A stretch of DNA of 45,625 bases. Origin: an uncultured Clostridia bacterium. Its GTDB lineage: Bacteria > Bacillota > Clostridia > Oscillospirales > Ruminococcaceae. Both the position numbers and the translations under genes were made by a program. Location of the stretch: positions 1 to 45,625 of the forward strand of contig CAMDZD010000016.1 in the NCBI GenBank assembly GCA_945910815.1, read 5' to 3'. Every line of letters begins with the position of its first letter. The first letter of the stretch is position 1. The notes beneath the pieces are model-generated. The model was given only the letters and a program-made list of their open reading frames with translations, had not been told where the DNA came from and did not search any database. This document shows positions 26,660 to 34,750 of this stretch, piece after piece.

Positions 26660-26665
26660 ATTTTT

Positions 26666-27313
26666 ATGAAGAGCTTTATTTCCAAATTCACCGACTCCGC
26701 AAAATCACTCGGAGACATCAGAACCATCACCGTAACGGGAATGCTTCTTGCACTTGCCGTAGCAATACGCTCTCTCGGAATCGACATCACTGCCGATGCA
26801 AGAATAGTATTTACATGCGTTCCCATATGCATCATAGCAATGCTTTACGGCCCTGTTGTATGCGGAATGTCAACATTTGCCCTTGATATAATCGGCTTTC
26901 TGATTGACAACAAATCCGCAAGAGGATACAGCATAGAGCTTGCACTCGTTGTAATACTTTCCGGAATTATATACGGAATTGTCCTTTACAAAGCCGATAT
27001 AAAATACACTAAAAGTGACATAAAGGGAAGCGTTATGAGCATACTCAGAATTATGCTTGCAAGAGGTCTTGTTGTCGTGATATGCAATATGACTCTCAAT
27101 TCATATTTTCTCTATTCACTCTATGTAAACAAGGATTTTTCAGTGTTTACATCACTCGGCGACAGAGATATGATGAATCAGTTTATGACATGGTTTGTAA
27201 CTTCAAGACTTCCGAAAAATGTTACATATCCGATTGATATTGTACTTTTAAGCCTTGTGCTTCCGTCAGCAAATATGGCATATAAAAGCGTATTCAAATA
27301 TAAAAGAGCATAA
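26666..27313 (+). CDS. folT: folate ECF transporter S component (FolT-like)
   Basis: This 215-residue membrane protein has about six hydrophobic segments and the look of a folate-type ECF substrate-binding subunit, for example TVTGMLLALAVAIRSLGIDI near the N-terminus. Such subunits bind folate and work with a shared EcfT-EcfA-EcfA' module encoded elsewhere. The ATG at 26666 has a perfect AGGAGG. A longer frame from 26501 would run through the riboswitch and is rejected. The gene is followed by a strong terminator. Confidence 0.9.
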   Translation: MKSFISKFTDSAKSLGDIRTITVTGMLLALAVAIRSLGIDITADARIVFTCVPICIIAMLYGPVVCGMSTFALDIIGFLIDNKSARGYSIELALVVILSGIIYGIVLYKADIKYTKSDIKGSVMSILRIMLARGLVVVICNMTLNSYFLYSLYVNKDFSVFTSLGDRDMMNQFMTWFVTSRLPKNVTYPIDIVLLSLVLPSANMAYKSVFKYKRA

Positions 27314-27317
27314 AACG

Positions 27318-27352
27318 AAGGGGCTGAATAAAATCAGCCCCCGATTTTTTTA
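27318..27352. terminator. terminator after folT, probably shared with the small gene on the opposite strand
   Basis: GGGGCTGA (27320-27327) and TCAGCCCC (27334-27341) pair around a short loop, and CGATTTTTTTATT follows on the plus strand. On the minus strand the stem is followed by TTCGTTTTATG, so it could also end the small Cys-rich gene. Confidence 0.9.
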
Positions 27353-27363
27353 TTCCGGAATAA

Positions 27364-27528
27364 TCAGCATCCGCAACCGCAGTTGTTTTCACAGCCACAG
27401 CCACAGTTGTTGTTACCGATACAGCCACCTATACCGTTATTACCACAGCAACAGAAAAGAATTACAAAGATGATGATAAGGAAGATAATCCACCAGCAAC
27501 CATTGCCTTCAAAACCGCATCCACACAT
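27364..27528 (-). CDS. 54-residue Cys/Gly-rich single-pass membrane peptide
   Basis: On the minus strand an ATG at 27528, preceded by AAGGAG, opens a 54-residue frame. It starts MCGCGFEGNGC, then has one hydrophobic stretch (WWIIFLIIIFVILF, 12-25), then CCCGNNG. It ends in a tail dense in Cys, Gly and Asn (NNNCGCGCENNCGCGC). Thirteen residues are cysteine. The plan of a short GF/GC head, one membrane span and a Cys/Gly tail recalls small spore proteins of the YjcZ kind, but the likeness is loose. The tail could bind metal or form disulfides. It has its own promoter and a shared terminator. Confidence 0.72.
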   Translation of the reverse strand: MCGCGFEGNGCWWIIFLIIIFVILFCCCGNNGIGGCIGNNNCGCGCENNCGCGC

Positions 27529-27592
27529 AAATAAACAACTCCTTAAATAAATTTATTTGAAACAGAGTGTTTTTTTCCGTTTCATAGTATAT

Positions 27593-27621
27593 ATTATGAT
27601 ATGCTTAAAAAATTGTTACAA
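27593..27621 (-). promoter_or_regulatory. promoter of the small Cys-rich gene
   Basis: On the minus strand TTGTAA (27621-27616), 17 bases, CATAAT (27598-27593). The start codon is about 65 bases downstream. Confidence 0.5.
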
Positions 27622-27705
27622 ATTTTCGGGTAATAATTCATTTCGACTGTTATCGCAGGAAGATAGTGGCATAATATATTTATACAATATCAAGGAGGAA
27701 AAAGC

Positions 27706-30012
27706 ATGATGGTAAATTCGGAACGGTTTACAAAAAGAGCAATAAAAATTATAGAAGGGGGGATAAAAATAGCTTCCGAACTTGGTCACACCTATGTCGG
27801 AAGTGAACATATACTGTTTGCTGTTGCTGACGAAACAGGCTCAAAGGCTGGAACTGCTTTAAAAAAGGCAGGAGCTGATAAGGATACTGTATGCGAGGAA
27901 ATTATAAGAATGGTCGGACAGGGAATGCAGTCAAGACTTTCCGACAGATATTTTACAACTGCACTTAAAAACATACTTGAGGATTCTGTTGAAACAGCCT
28001 TGCTTGACAGAAAAAAACAGGTAACTCCGGAGCATATACTTGTATCACTTCTCAAAGACAGCTCATGCAGTGCATTTGCCGTTCTGAAAAAAATCGGAGT
28101 AAATATCGGCGAGCTTACCGATTCGATTGACTGCAGTGATATATCCGCAATAAGAGAGGAGATTGCAGTATCCTTACAGCCAAAGCCCTCGCAGTATCCG
28201 AATCTTTTCAAGTACGGCAAAAATATAACCGATATTTCACTTCTCAGAAAATCCGAAAAGCTTATAGGAAGAAATTCCGAGACGGAGCGTGTTCTGCAGA
28301 TACTTGCAAGAAAAACCAAAAACAATCCATGTCTTATAGGGGAGGCGGGAGTCGGAAAAACGGCAATTGTTGAGGGAGTAGCGGAGCTTTTTGTTAAAAA
28401 TCTTGTCCCTGATGTTCTTAAAAACAGATATATATTTTCACTTGATTTTACATCACTTCTTTCGGGAGCAAAATACAGGGGAGATTTTGAGGAACGTATA
28501 AAAGCATGCATTGATGAGGCAGTATCAGCCGGAAACATAATATTATTTATAGATGAACTTCATACAATTGTAGGGGCAGGTGCAGCGGAGGGTGCAATAG
28601 ATGCCGCAAATATTATGAAGCCACAGCTTGCAAGAGGTGAACTCCAGATAATCGGTGCAACTACCTTTGAGGAATACCGTAAGACAATCGAAAAGGATTC
28701 CGCACTTGAAAGACGCTTTCAGCCTGTACCGGTCAATGAACCTTCTTCCGATGAATGTATAGGAATAATCAGAGGTATAAAATCAAGCTATGAAAAATTC
28801 CACAATGTCAGAATTGATGATGATATAATAAGCCTTGCCGTAAATACTTCAATACGCTATATAAATGACCGTTTTTTACCTGATAAGGCAATAGATGTAC
28901 TTGATGAGGCTTGTGCCGGAGCTAAAATCCGAAACTGTTCCAATAAAAATTTTATGAGAAATGAGATTTATGACGTTACCAAAGATGATGTACTTTCAGT
29001 AATTTCACTGAGAACAGGAATACCGCTTAAAAAGCTTTCCACGGGAGAAGATGAACGCCTTAATAAAATTTCTGAAAAATTAAGAAAAAAGATAATCGGT
29101 CACGATTATGCGATTTCTAAAATATCACAGACGTTATGCCGTGCAAAATCGGGATTACAGGACGCTGACAGACCTCTTGGAACATTTTTATTTGCAGGGC
29201 CTACCGGAGTAGGAAAAACTGCACTTGCAAAAGCTCTTTCGGAAGTATTATTCGGTTCTGAAAACAGTATGATTCGCCTTGATATGTCGGAGTTTATGGA
29301 AAAACATTCCGTTTCAAAAATAATAGGAGCTCCCCCCGGATATGCGGGATATGACGATAATATCAGTATCTGTGAAAAAATCAGACGGAATCCCTATTCG
29401 CTTGTACTGTTTGACGAAATCGAAAAGGCACATCATGATGTTCTTAATATACTTCTTCAGATACTTGATGACGGTATTCTGACCGATTCAACGATGAGAA
29501 AAATAAGTTTCAGAAACTGTATAATAATTATGACTACAAATGCAGGAAGTATTACTTCCGGACAGAGTTGCAATGTAGGATTCGGAGGTGCTTCCGATAA
29601 AGAGAATGAAGAAAAAGCCATATCAAAAGTAAGGGAAAGCTTTTCTCCGGAATTTGTCAACAGAATAGATGAAATAATAATTTTCAGCTCGCTTACTTCC
29701 GATGATTTGGTTAAAATAAGCGAAAATGAACTTGAAAAACTTAAAAAGAGAGCAAGAAACTTAGGAATAAATCTTACATTCGGGGAAAGCGTTGCCGAAA
29801 AGGTTGCATCTGCAAACAATACCGGAAAATATGGTGCAAGACCGATAAAGCGTAATGTAATGGAACTTATTGAAAACCGTCTTGCCGGAATGATTATCAG
29901 TAATCAGGTTGCAGAGGGTGACAGAATATGCGTTGAGCTTAAAGATGACAAAATAGAATTTCTACCGCAGATAATAAATCAGACACCTTCCAAATCAAAA
30001 TCGGGTGTATAA
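27706..30012 (+). CDS. clpC: ClpC-type AAA+ unfoldase without the usual middle domain
   Basis: This 768-residue protein has an N-terminal Clp_N repeat domain (about 1-150) and two AAA+ modules. Module 1 has Walker A GEAGVGKT (212-219) and Walker B LFIDE; module 2 has GPTGVGKT (498-505) and LVLFDE. The ClpP-docking loop motif VGF is present (624-626), so it should feed ClpP. In ClpC the first module carries a coiled middle domain of about 60-80 residues, which binds adaptors. Here only about 24 residues (401-424) lie between DEAC and VTKDDV. It is therefore ClpA-like in layout though ClpC-like in sequence. I see no clear CtsR box. AAGGAGG precedes the ATG. Confidence 0.87.
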   Translation: MMVNSERFTKRAIKIIEGGIKIASELGHTYVGSEHILFAVADETGSKAGTALKKAGADKDTVCEEIIRMVGQGMQSRLSDRYFTTALKNILEDSVETALLDRKKQVTPEHILVSLLKDSSCSAFAVLKKIGVNIGELTDSIDCSDISAIREEIAVSLQPKPSQYPNLFKYGKNITDISLLRKSEKLIGRNSETERVLQILARKTKNNPCLIGEAGVGKTAIVEGVAELFVKNLVPDVLKNRYIFSLDFTSLLSGAKYRGDFEERIKACIDEAVSAGNIILFIDELHTIVGAGAAEGAIDAANIMKPQLARGELQIIGATTFEEYRKTIEKDSALERRFQPVPVNEPSSDECIGIIRGIKSSYEKFHNVRIDDDIISLAVNTSIRYINDRFLPDKAIDVLDEACAGAKIRNCSNKNFMRNEIYDVTKDDVLSVISLRTGIPLKKLSTGEDERLNKISEKLRKKIIGHDYAISKISQTLCRAKSGLQDADRPLGTFLFAGPTGVGKTALAKALSEVLFGSENSMIRLDMSEFMEKHSVSKIIGAPPGYAGYDDNISICEKIRRNPYSLVLFDEIEKAHHDVLNILLQILDDGILTDSTMRKISFRNCIIIMTTNAGSITSGQSCNVGFGGASDKENEEKAISKVRESFSPEFVNRIDEIIIFSSLTSDDLVKISENELEKLKKRARNLGINLTFGESVAEKVASANNTGKYGARPIKRNVMELIENRLAGMIISNQVAEGDRICVELKDDKIEFLPQIINQTPSKSKSGV

Positions 30013-30869
30013 TCGGAAACAGCAGAGGACTTATCCTGACAGAATCCCTCAAGACCAAGTTCAGATATTTTATTCAGAATACTGTTGTATTCCATTTTCG
30101 TGATACGCCTGTTAAGTTCGGGATATTTCTGTTTTATTTCGGATATGGGTGTGTACTGACTCATAAGGCTGACAAGAAAGCAGTCTTTGGGAAGATTTTC
30201 CGCAAGCCATTCCATAATTTTTATTGAGTCGTGCCTTAAATTCGGAAGTGCAAGATGTCTTATTACAGTACCTTTCTGCATAATGCCATTTTCATCATAG
30301 GAAATTTTTCGGGTCTGTGAAATCATTTCTTTAAGCGATTCCGAAACATTTTCAAAATAATCAGAAATTCCCGAATACTTCAATGCAAATTCATTGTCAT
30401 AATACTTGAAATCAGGTAAATATATATCAATATATCCGTCAAGCATTTTAATAGTTTCGGGAAGTTCATAGCCTCCGCAGTTGTATACTACCGGAATTTT
30501 AAGTTTATCTCTTACAAGGTCAAGAGCTTCTATAATATGGTAAACGTAGGGAGTCGGTGTAACTAAATCAATGTTACACGCTCCCTCTTTTTGCAGATTA
30601 AGAAAAATTTCCGCAAGCCTTTCAACAGATGTTTCCTTTCCGAAATTTTCGTGACTTATTCCGTAATTCTGACAGTAACAGCATTTAAGATTACAGCCCG
30701 AAAAAAATACTGCTCCTGCACCGTTTTTTCCGCATATACAGGGTTCTTCCCATTTATGCAGGCATACTTTTGCAAGCTTTATTTTATCGTTGCACCCACA
30801 AGCTCCCGTATGCTTTGTACGGTCTGCATTGCATTTCCGGGGGCATATATTACATTCTTTGAGATTCAT
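29979..30869 (-). CDS. radical SAM protein, PflX-like (pyruvate formate-lyase activating enzyme-related)
   Basis: This 296-residue protein begins with CNICPRKCNADR, an extra cysteine-rich head typical of COG1313 (PflX). It then has the radical SAM motif CNLKCCYC, that is C59-xxx-C63-xx-C66, followed by a partial TIM barrel (DLVTPTPYVYHI, VVYNCGGYE, YLPDFKYYD). The target of PflX-type enzymes is not established. ATG at 30869 suits GAAAGGA upstream better than the TTG at 30878. Its 3' end overlaps the convergent clpC by 34 bases. No pyruvate formate-lyase gene is next to it. Confidence 0.85.
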   Translation of the reverse strand: MNLKECNICPRKCNADRTKHTGACGCNDKIKLAKVCLHKWEEPCICGKNGAGAVFFSGCNLKCCYCQNYGISHENFGKETSVERLAEIFLNLQKEGACNIDLVTPTPYVYHIIEALDLVRDKLKIPVVYNCGGYELPETIKMLDGYIDIYLPDFKYYDNEFALKYSGISDYFENVSESLKEMISQTRKISYDENGIMQKGTVIRHLALPNLRHDSIKIMEWLAENLPKDCFLVSLMSQYTPISEIKQKYPELNRRITKMEYNSILNKISELGLEGFCQDKSSAVSDYTPDFDLEGV

Positions 30870-30892
30870 ATAAATCAAATCCTTTCGGGAAT

Positions 30893-30921
30893 ATTATATA
30901 TCACTTGAAATCAGAAGTCAA
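30893..30921 (-). promoter_or_regulatory. promoter of the PflX-like gene
   Basis: On the minus strand TTGACT (30921-30916), 17 bases, TATAAT (30898-30893). It overlaps the opposing promoter at 30905-30933, so the two polymerase sites exclude each other. Confidence 0.7.
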
Positions 30922-30933
30922 TAATGCTATAAT
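30905..30933 (+). promoter_or_regulatory. promoter of the flavoprotein-rsmA operon
   Basis: TTGAAA (30905-30910), 17 bases, TATAAT (30928-30933), with TGC directly before the -10 box. Its -35 box and spacer overlap the promoter of the divergent PflX-like gene. Confidence 0.75.
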
Positions 30934-30956
30934 ATATAAAAAGGCGGTGCAGTAAT

Positions 30957-32195
30957 TTGAATCATAATATAATAAAATCAGATATAGCAGTAATCGGCGG
31001 AGGAGCTTCGGGAATATGCTCGGCAATATCCGCAAAAAGTTCAGATAAAAATCTGAATGTAATCATACTTGAAAAACTTCTCAGAACAGGTACAAAAATA
31101 CTTGCCTCAGGGAATGGAAGGTGTAATCTCGGAAACAAAAATCTTTCCCCTGAATTTTATCACAGCAGTATAAAAAATTTTATGGATATAATATCCGAAT
31201 TTGATACAGAAGATTTTTTTAATTCTCTCGGACTTGTATGCCGTACCGACAGCGAGGGGAGAATATATCCATACAGCAATAAATCTTCATCAGTTCTTGA
31301 TGCTTTGAGAATAAAACTGAAAAATCTTGATATTCCGGAATTATGCGGTTTTGATGTCAGGTCAATAGAAAAATCGGGAAATAAATTCGTAATAAAATCC
31401 GGTGACAGAACAGTGCATGCAAAAAGAATAATAATTTCTTCGGGAGGATATTCCTCGCCCGTAATGGGTACTGATGGAGCTGTTACGGAAATTATAAAAA
31501 AGTCGCATAGGGTTACTGAAGTTTATCCCTCACTTGTATCGTTGCCGTATAAAAACTCAAAGGAATACAAATCACTTGCCGGAATAAGGGCAAGGGGAAC
31601 TGTTACGGCAGTATCGGACGGAAAAAAGCTTGAATCCGAAACAGGTGAAATACAGTTTTCGGAAAATACTCTTTCGGGAATATGCGTGTTTAATCTTTCA
31701 TATCTTAAACCGCAGAAAATAAAAATCGATTTTATGCCGGAAAAGTCTTTTCATGAAGTTCTCGACTTGCTTCATGATATAAAAAATATCCGTTATGACT
31801 GTATGCTTGACGAATATCTTACAGGTATCGTTGCGAAAAATCTCGGAATATATATTATAAAAAAATCAGTACGCAAAGATGAAAAATCAGATTTCAGTAT
31901 GATAAAAAAAATATCGTCTCTTTCATCGGGTGAAATAAAATGCATAGCAGGTATGATAAAATCAATGGAAGTTGATGTTATGCCACCGGTATCGTGGAAA
32001 AATTCACAGGTTACGGCAGGAGGAATACATGGTTCGGAGGTTGATGAAAATCTTCAGTCAAAACGTTGCAGAGGAATGTATTTTTCCGGAGAAATACTTG
32101 ATACAGACGGTAAATGCGGAGGATATAATCTTGAATGGGCATGGTCTTCGGGATTATGGGCTGGAAAAAAATGTGCTGAAGGTATGGTGAAATAA
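30957..32195 (+). CDS. HI0933/BaiN-family NAD(P)/FAD-dependent oxidoreductase
   Basis: This 412-residue flavoprotein starts with a dinucleotide-binding motif AVIGGGASGICSAI. It continues with the family block GTKILASGNGRCNLGN, and ends with VTAGGIHGSEVDE and GGYNLEWAWSSG, all hallmarks of the HI0933 (BaiN) family. Some members act on bile acids in gut Clostridia, but many are uncharacterised, so no substrate is claimed. The start is a TTG at 30957 with GGCGGTG upstream. The next gene begins directly after its stop codon. Confidence 0.87.
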   Translation: MNHNIIKSDIAVIGGGASGICSAISAKSSDKNLNVIILEKLLRTGTKILASGNGRCNLGNKNLSPEFYHSSIKNFMDIISEFDTEDFFNSLGLVCRTDSEGRIYPYSNKSSSVLDALRIKLKNLDIPELCGFDVRSIEKSGNKFVIKSGDRTVHAKRIIISSGGYSSPVMGTDGAVTEIIKKSHRVTEVYPSLVSLPYKNSKEYKSLAGIRARGTVTAVSDGKKLESETGEIQFSENTLSGICVFNLSYLKPQKIKIDFMPEKSFHEVLDLLHDIKNIRYDCMLDEYLTGIVAKNLGIYIIKKSVRKDEKSDFSMIKKISSLSSGEIKCIAGMIKSMEVDVMPPVSWKNSQVTAGGIHGSEVDENLQSKRCRGMYFSGEILDTDGKCGGYNLEWAWSSGLWAGKKCAEGMVK

Positions 32196-33800
32196 GTGAT
32201 AAGAATTAATAATATAAGCGTTCCTCTTGATTTTGATTTTACATCTGAAAATCTTATAAGACTGTCCGCAAGGGAGCTTAAAATAAAATCATGCGATATA
32301 AAATCCGTAAGTCTTGCGAAAAAATCAGTTGACGCAAGAAAAAAGGATAAAATCTGCTTTGTAATATCGGTTGATACTGAAATAAAGAAAAATCTTAATG
32401 AGAAAAAAATTCTTGCTAACAGTAAAAATGCAGCTATAACAGAAAAATATAGTTATCATATAAATCATATAGCAACACCCGAAAAAAGACCTGTAATTAT
32501 AGGATTCGGCCCTGCCGGAATGTTCGCTTCACTGGTGCTTGCTGAAAGCGGTGCAAAGCCGATTGTACTTGAACGTGGTTCTGATGTTGATTCAAGAAAG
32601 AAAGCTGTTGAAAGTTTATGGAATACGGGAATACTTGATGTAAACTGTAATGTACAGTTCGGAGAGGGTGGAGCAGGTACATTTTCAGACGGAAAACTTA
32701 CTACGGGTACTAAAGACCCCCGAATCAGATATATACTTGAATCCTTTGTGAAATTCAACGCTCCGGAAGAAATTCTGTATCTTGCAAAACCTCACATCGG
32801 TACTGACAAGCTTGTTGATGTTGTAAAAAATCTGCGTAATTACGTAATTTCAAAGGGTGGTGAAGTAAGATTCAACAGTCTTTTCAATAAGATTGAAATC
32901 GAAAACGGAAAGGTCAAGGGAATTTACTTCAATGATAATCAATATATAGAGACAGATAATGTTATACTTGCAACAGGTCACAGTGCAAGGGATACTTTTG
33001 AAATGCTCTATAAAAACAATATAGAACTTTCACAGAAAAATTTTGCGGTCGGAGTAAGAATTGAACATCTTCGCAAAGATATTGACAAATCCCTTTATGG
33101 AAATTATGCAGGTCACAGTGCCTTGAAATCAGCAGATTACAAGCTTGTATCACATCTGCCAAACGGAAGAAATCTTTATACATTCTGCATGTGTCCAGGG
33201 GGATATGTTGTAAATGCATCATCTGAAAATGAACGCATTGCCGTAAACGGAATGAGTCTTTATGCAAGAAATGCAGAAAATTCAAATTCCGCACTTCTTA
33301 CGGGAATATCTCCGTCAGATTTGCAGAGCAGTCACCCTCTTGCAGGAATGTATTTTCAGCGTGATATAGAGCATAAGGCATTTGTTGCGGGCGGTGGAAA
33401 TTACGGAGTCCCAGTATGCCTTTACGGAGATTTTGTCAAAGGTATAAAATCCGAAAAAAAAGGCAGAATTACACCGAGCTGTAAGCCTTTTTATAAATTT
33501 GCACTCCCTGATGAATATTTACCGGATTTTATTTGTGATACTCTCAGGGAGGGGATTCGTGAAATGGGAAAGAAAATCAGAGGCTTTGACTGTCCGGACG
33601 CTGTTATAACAGGTGTCGAAAGCAGAAGTTCTTCGCCCGTAAGAATAAACCGTGACGAAAGTTTTCAGTCGGTATCTCTCAAAGGTCTTTATCCTTGCGG
33701 AGAGGGTGCAGGATATGCAGGCGGAATCGTATCAGCCGGAGTCGACGGTGTAAAGTGTGCGGAGGCAGTATTAAAAAATTTCAAGGAGAATATAAAATGA
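32196..33800 (+). CDS. COG2509-type FAD-dependent dehydrogenase
   Basis: This 534-residue protein has an N-terminal cap (about 1-95). An FAD-binding motif follows, VIIGFGPAGMFASLVLAE (about 100-117), then QFGEGGAGTFSDGKLTTG and PCGEGAGYAGGIVSAGVDG near the C-terminus. These mark the COG2509 family of uncharacterised dehydrogenases, widespread in Clostridia. The substrate is unknown. The start is a GTG immediately after the upstream stop codon, with only a weak ribosome binding site, so it is probably translated by coupling. Its TGA overlaps the rsmA ATG (ATGA). Confidence 0.87.
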   Translation: MIRINNISVPLDFDFTSENLIRLSARELKIKSCDIKSVSLAKKSVDARKKDKICFVISVDTEIKKNLNEKKILANSKNAAITEKYSYHINHIATPEKRPVIIGFGPAGMFASLVLAESGAKPIVLERGSDVDSRKKAVESLWNTGILDVNCNVQFGEGGAGTFSDGKLTTGTKDPRIRYILESFVKFNAPEEILYLAKPHIGTDKLVDVVKNLRNYVISKGGEVRFNSLFNKIEIENGKVKGIYFNDNQYIETDNVILATGHSARDTFEMLYKNNIELSQKNFAVGVRIEHLRKDIDKSLYGNYAGHSALKSADYKLVSHLPNGRNLYTFCMCPGGYVVNASSENERIAVNGMSLYARNAENSNSALLTGISPSDLQSSHPLAGMYFQRDIEHKAFVAGGGNYGVPVCLYGDFVKGIKSEKKGRITPSCKPFYKFALPDEYLPDFICDTLREGIREMGKKIRGFDCPDAVITGVESRSSSPVRINRDESFQSVSLKGLYPCGEGAGYAGGIVSAGVDGVKCAEAVLKNFKENIK

Positions 33801-34654
33801 ACTTAACCAATATCAGCACGGTCAAGGATTTACTGAACCGTCACGGATTCAGTTTTTCAAAGGGACTTGGTCAGAATTTTCTTATAAATCCGAGTGTATG
33901 CCCTAAAATTGCGGAAATGGGAAACGCAAATCAGGATTTCGGAATAATAGAAATAGGCACAGGATTCGGAACTCTTACAGCAGAGCTTGCAAGACGTGCA
34001 AAAAAAGTCGTTGCAATAGAAATTGACAGCCGTCTTATTCCCGTACTTGATGAAACTCTTGCGGAATTTGACAATATAAAAATCATAAATCAGGATTTTA
34101 TGGAAACTGATTTGAATAAAATAATATCCGAAGAATTTTCCGGAATGAAAGTGGCAGTATGTGCAAACCTGCCTTATTATATAACTTCTCCCGTAATAAT
34201 GAAACTTCTTGAAAGCCGTGTTCCGGTAGAATCAATAACGGTAATGGTTCAGAAAGAGGCTGGTCAGAGACTTTGTGCAGAAGTAGGCACAAGGGAATCC
34301 GGAGCTATTACCGTTGCAGTAAACTATTATGGTACAGCAAAAATGTTGTTTAATGTATCAAGAGGGAGCTTTATGCCTGCACCTAATGTAGATTCCTGCG
34401 TTATACGAATAGATGTAAACAAAAACTATTTGCTTGAAAAAAATGCAGAGGATTTTTTCTTTAAGATTGTAAAATGCGGATTTGCTCAAAGAAGAAAGAC
34501 TATTGCAAAATCAATATCATCGCAAATGAATATTGAAAAGTCAGAGATTCAGAATATTTTAAAAAATATGTCACTTTCCGAAACGGCAAGAACAGAACAG
34601 CTTAATATGAATCAGCTTATACAGTTAAGCGAAAATCTCCGAAATATCATATAA
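33797..34654 (+). CDS. rsmA: 16S rRNA (adenine1518-N6/adenine1519-N6)-dimethyltransferase
   Basis: RsmA (KsgA) dimethylates two adjacent adenines near the 3' end of 16S rRNA in late small-subunit assembly. The 285-residue protein has KGLGQNFLINP, the SAM motif IEIGTGFGTLT, VAIEID, and the catalytic NLPYYITSP. FxPxPxVxS appears as FMPAPNVDS. ATG at 33797 overlaps the previous stop, with AAGGAG upstream; a longer frame from 33695 is rejected. It ends an operon of two flavoproteins and rsmA. Confidence 0.96.
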   Translation: MNLTNISTVKDLLNRHGFSFSKGLGQNFLINPSVCPKIAEMGNANQDFGIIEIGTGFGTLTAELARRAKKVVAIEIDSRLIPVLDETLAEFDNIKIINQDFMETDLNKIISEEFSGMKVAVCANLPYYITSPVIMKLLESRVPVESITVMVQKEAGQRLCAEVGTRESGAITVAVNYYGTAKMLFNVSRGSFMPAPNVDSCVIRIDVNKNYLLEKNAEDFFFKIVKCGFAQRRKTIAKSISSQMNIEKSEIQNILKNMSLSETARTEQLNMNQLIQLSENLRNII

Positions 34655-34678
34655 AAATACAAATAATACATTAATTAA

Positions 34679-34712
34679 AACGACATATTTTTTAATTTTA
34701 TTATGATATAAT
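34679..34712 (+). promoter_or_regulatory. possible spoIIE promoter region with a weak Spo0A-like box
   Basis: TATAAT at 34707-34712 is preceded by TG (extended -10), but no good -35 lies 16-18 bases upstream. AACGACA (34679-34685) is a five-of-seven match to the complement of the Spo0A box. In Bacillus spoIIE is driven by Spo0A and the vegetative sigma factor, so the layout is suggestive only. Confidence 0.35.
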
Positions 34713-34750
34713 AATCCTTATCAATAAAAACTGTATAAGGAGATATAAAG

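Noticed and set aside
26501..26665. N-terminal extension of the FolT-like protein from 26501
   Set aside because: The extra 55 codons lie inside the riboswitch, and a perfect ribosome binding site precedes the ATG at 26666.
27640..27705. CtsR or CIRCE operator before clpC
   Set aside because: No tandem heptad or long inverted repeat matching either site was found.
27792..28538. 248-residue frame opposite clpC
   Set aside because: Wholly antisense to conserved AAA+ coding sequence, without similarity or a start signal.
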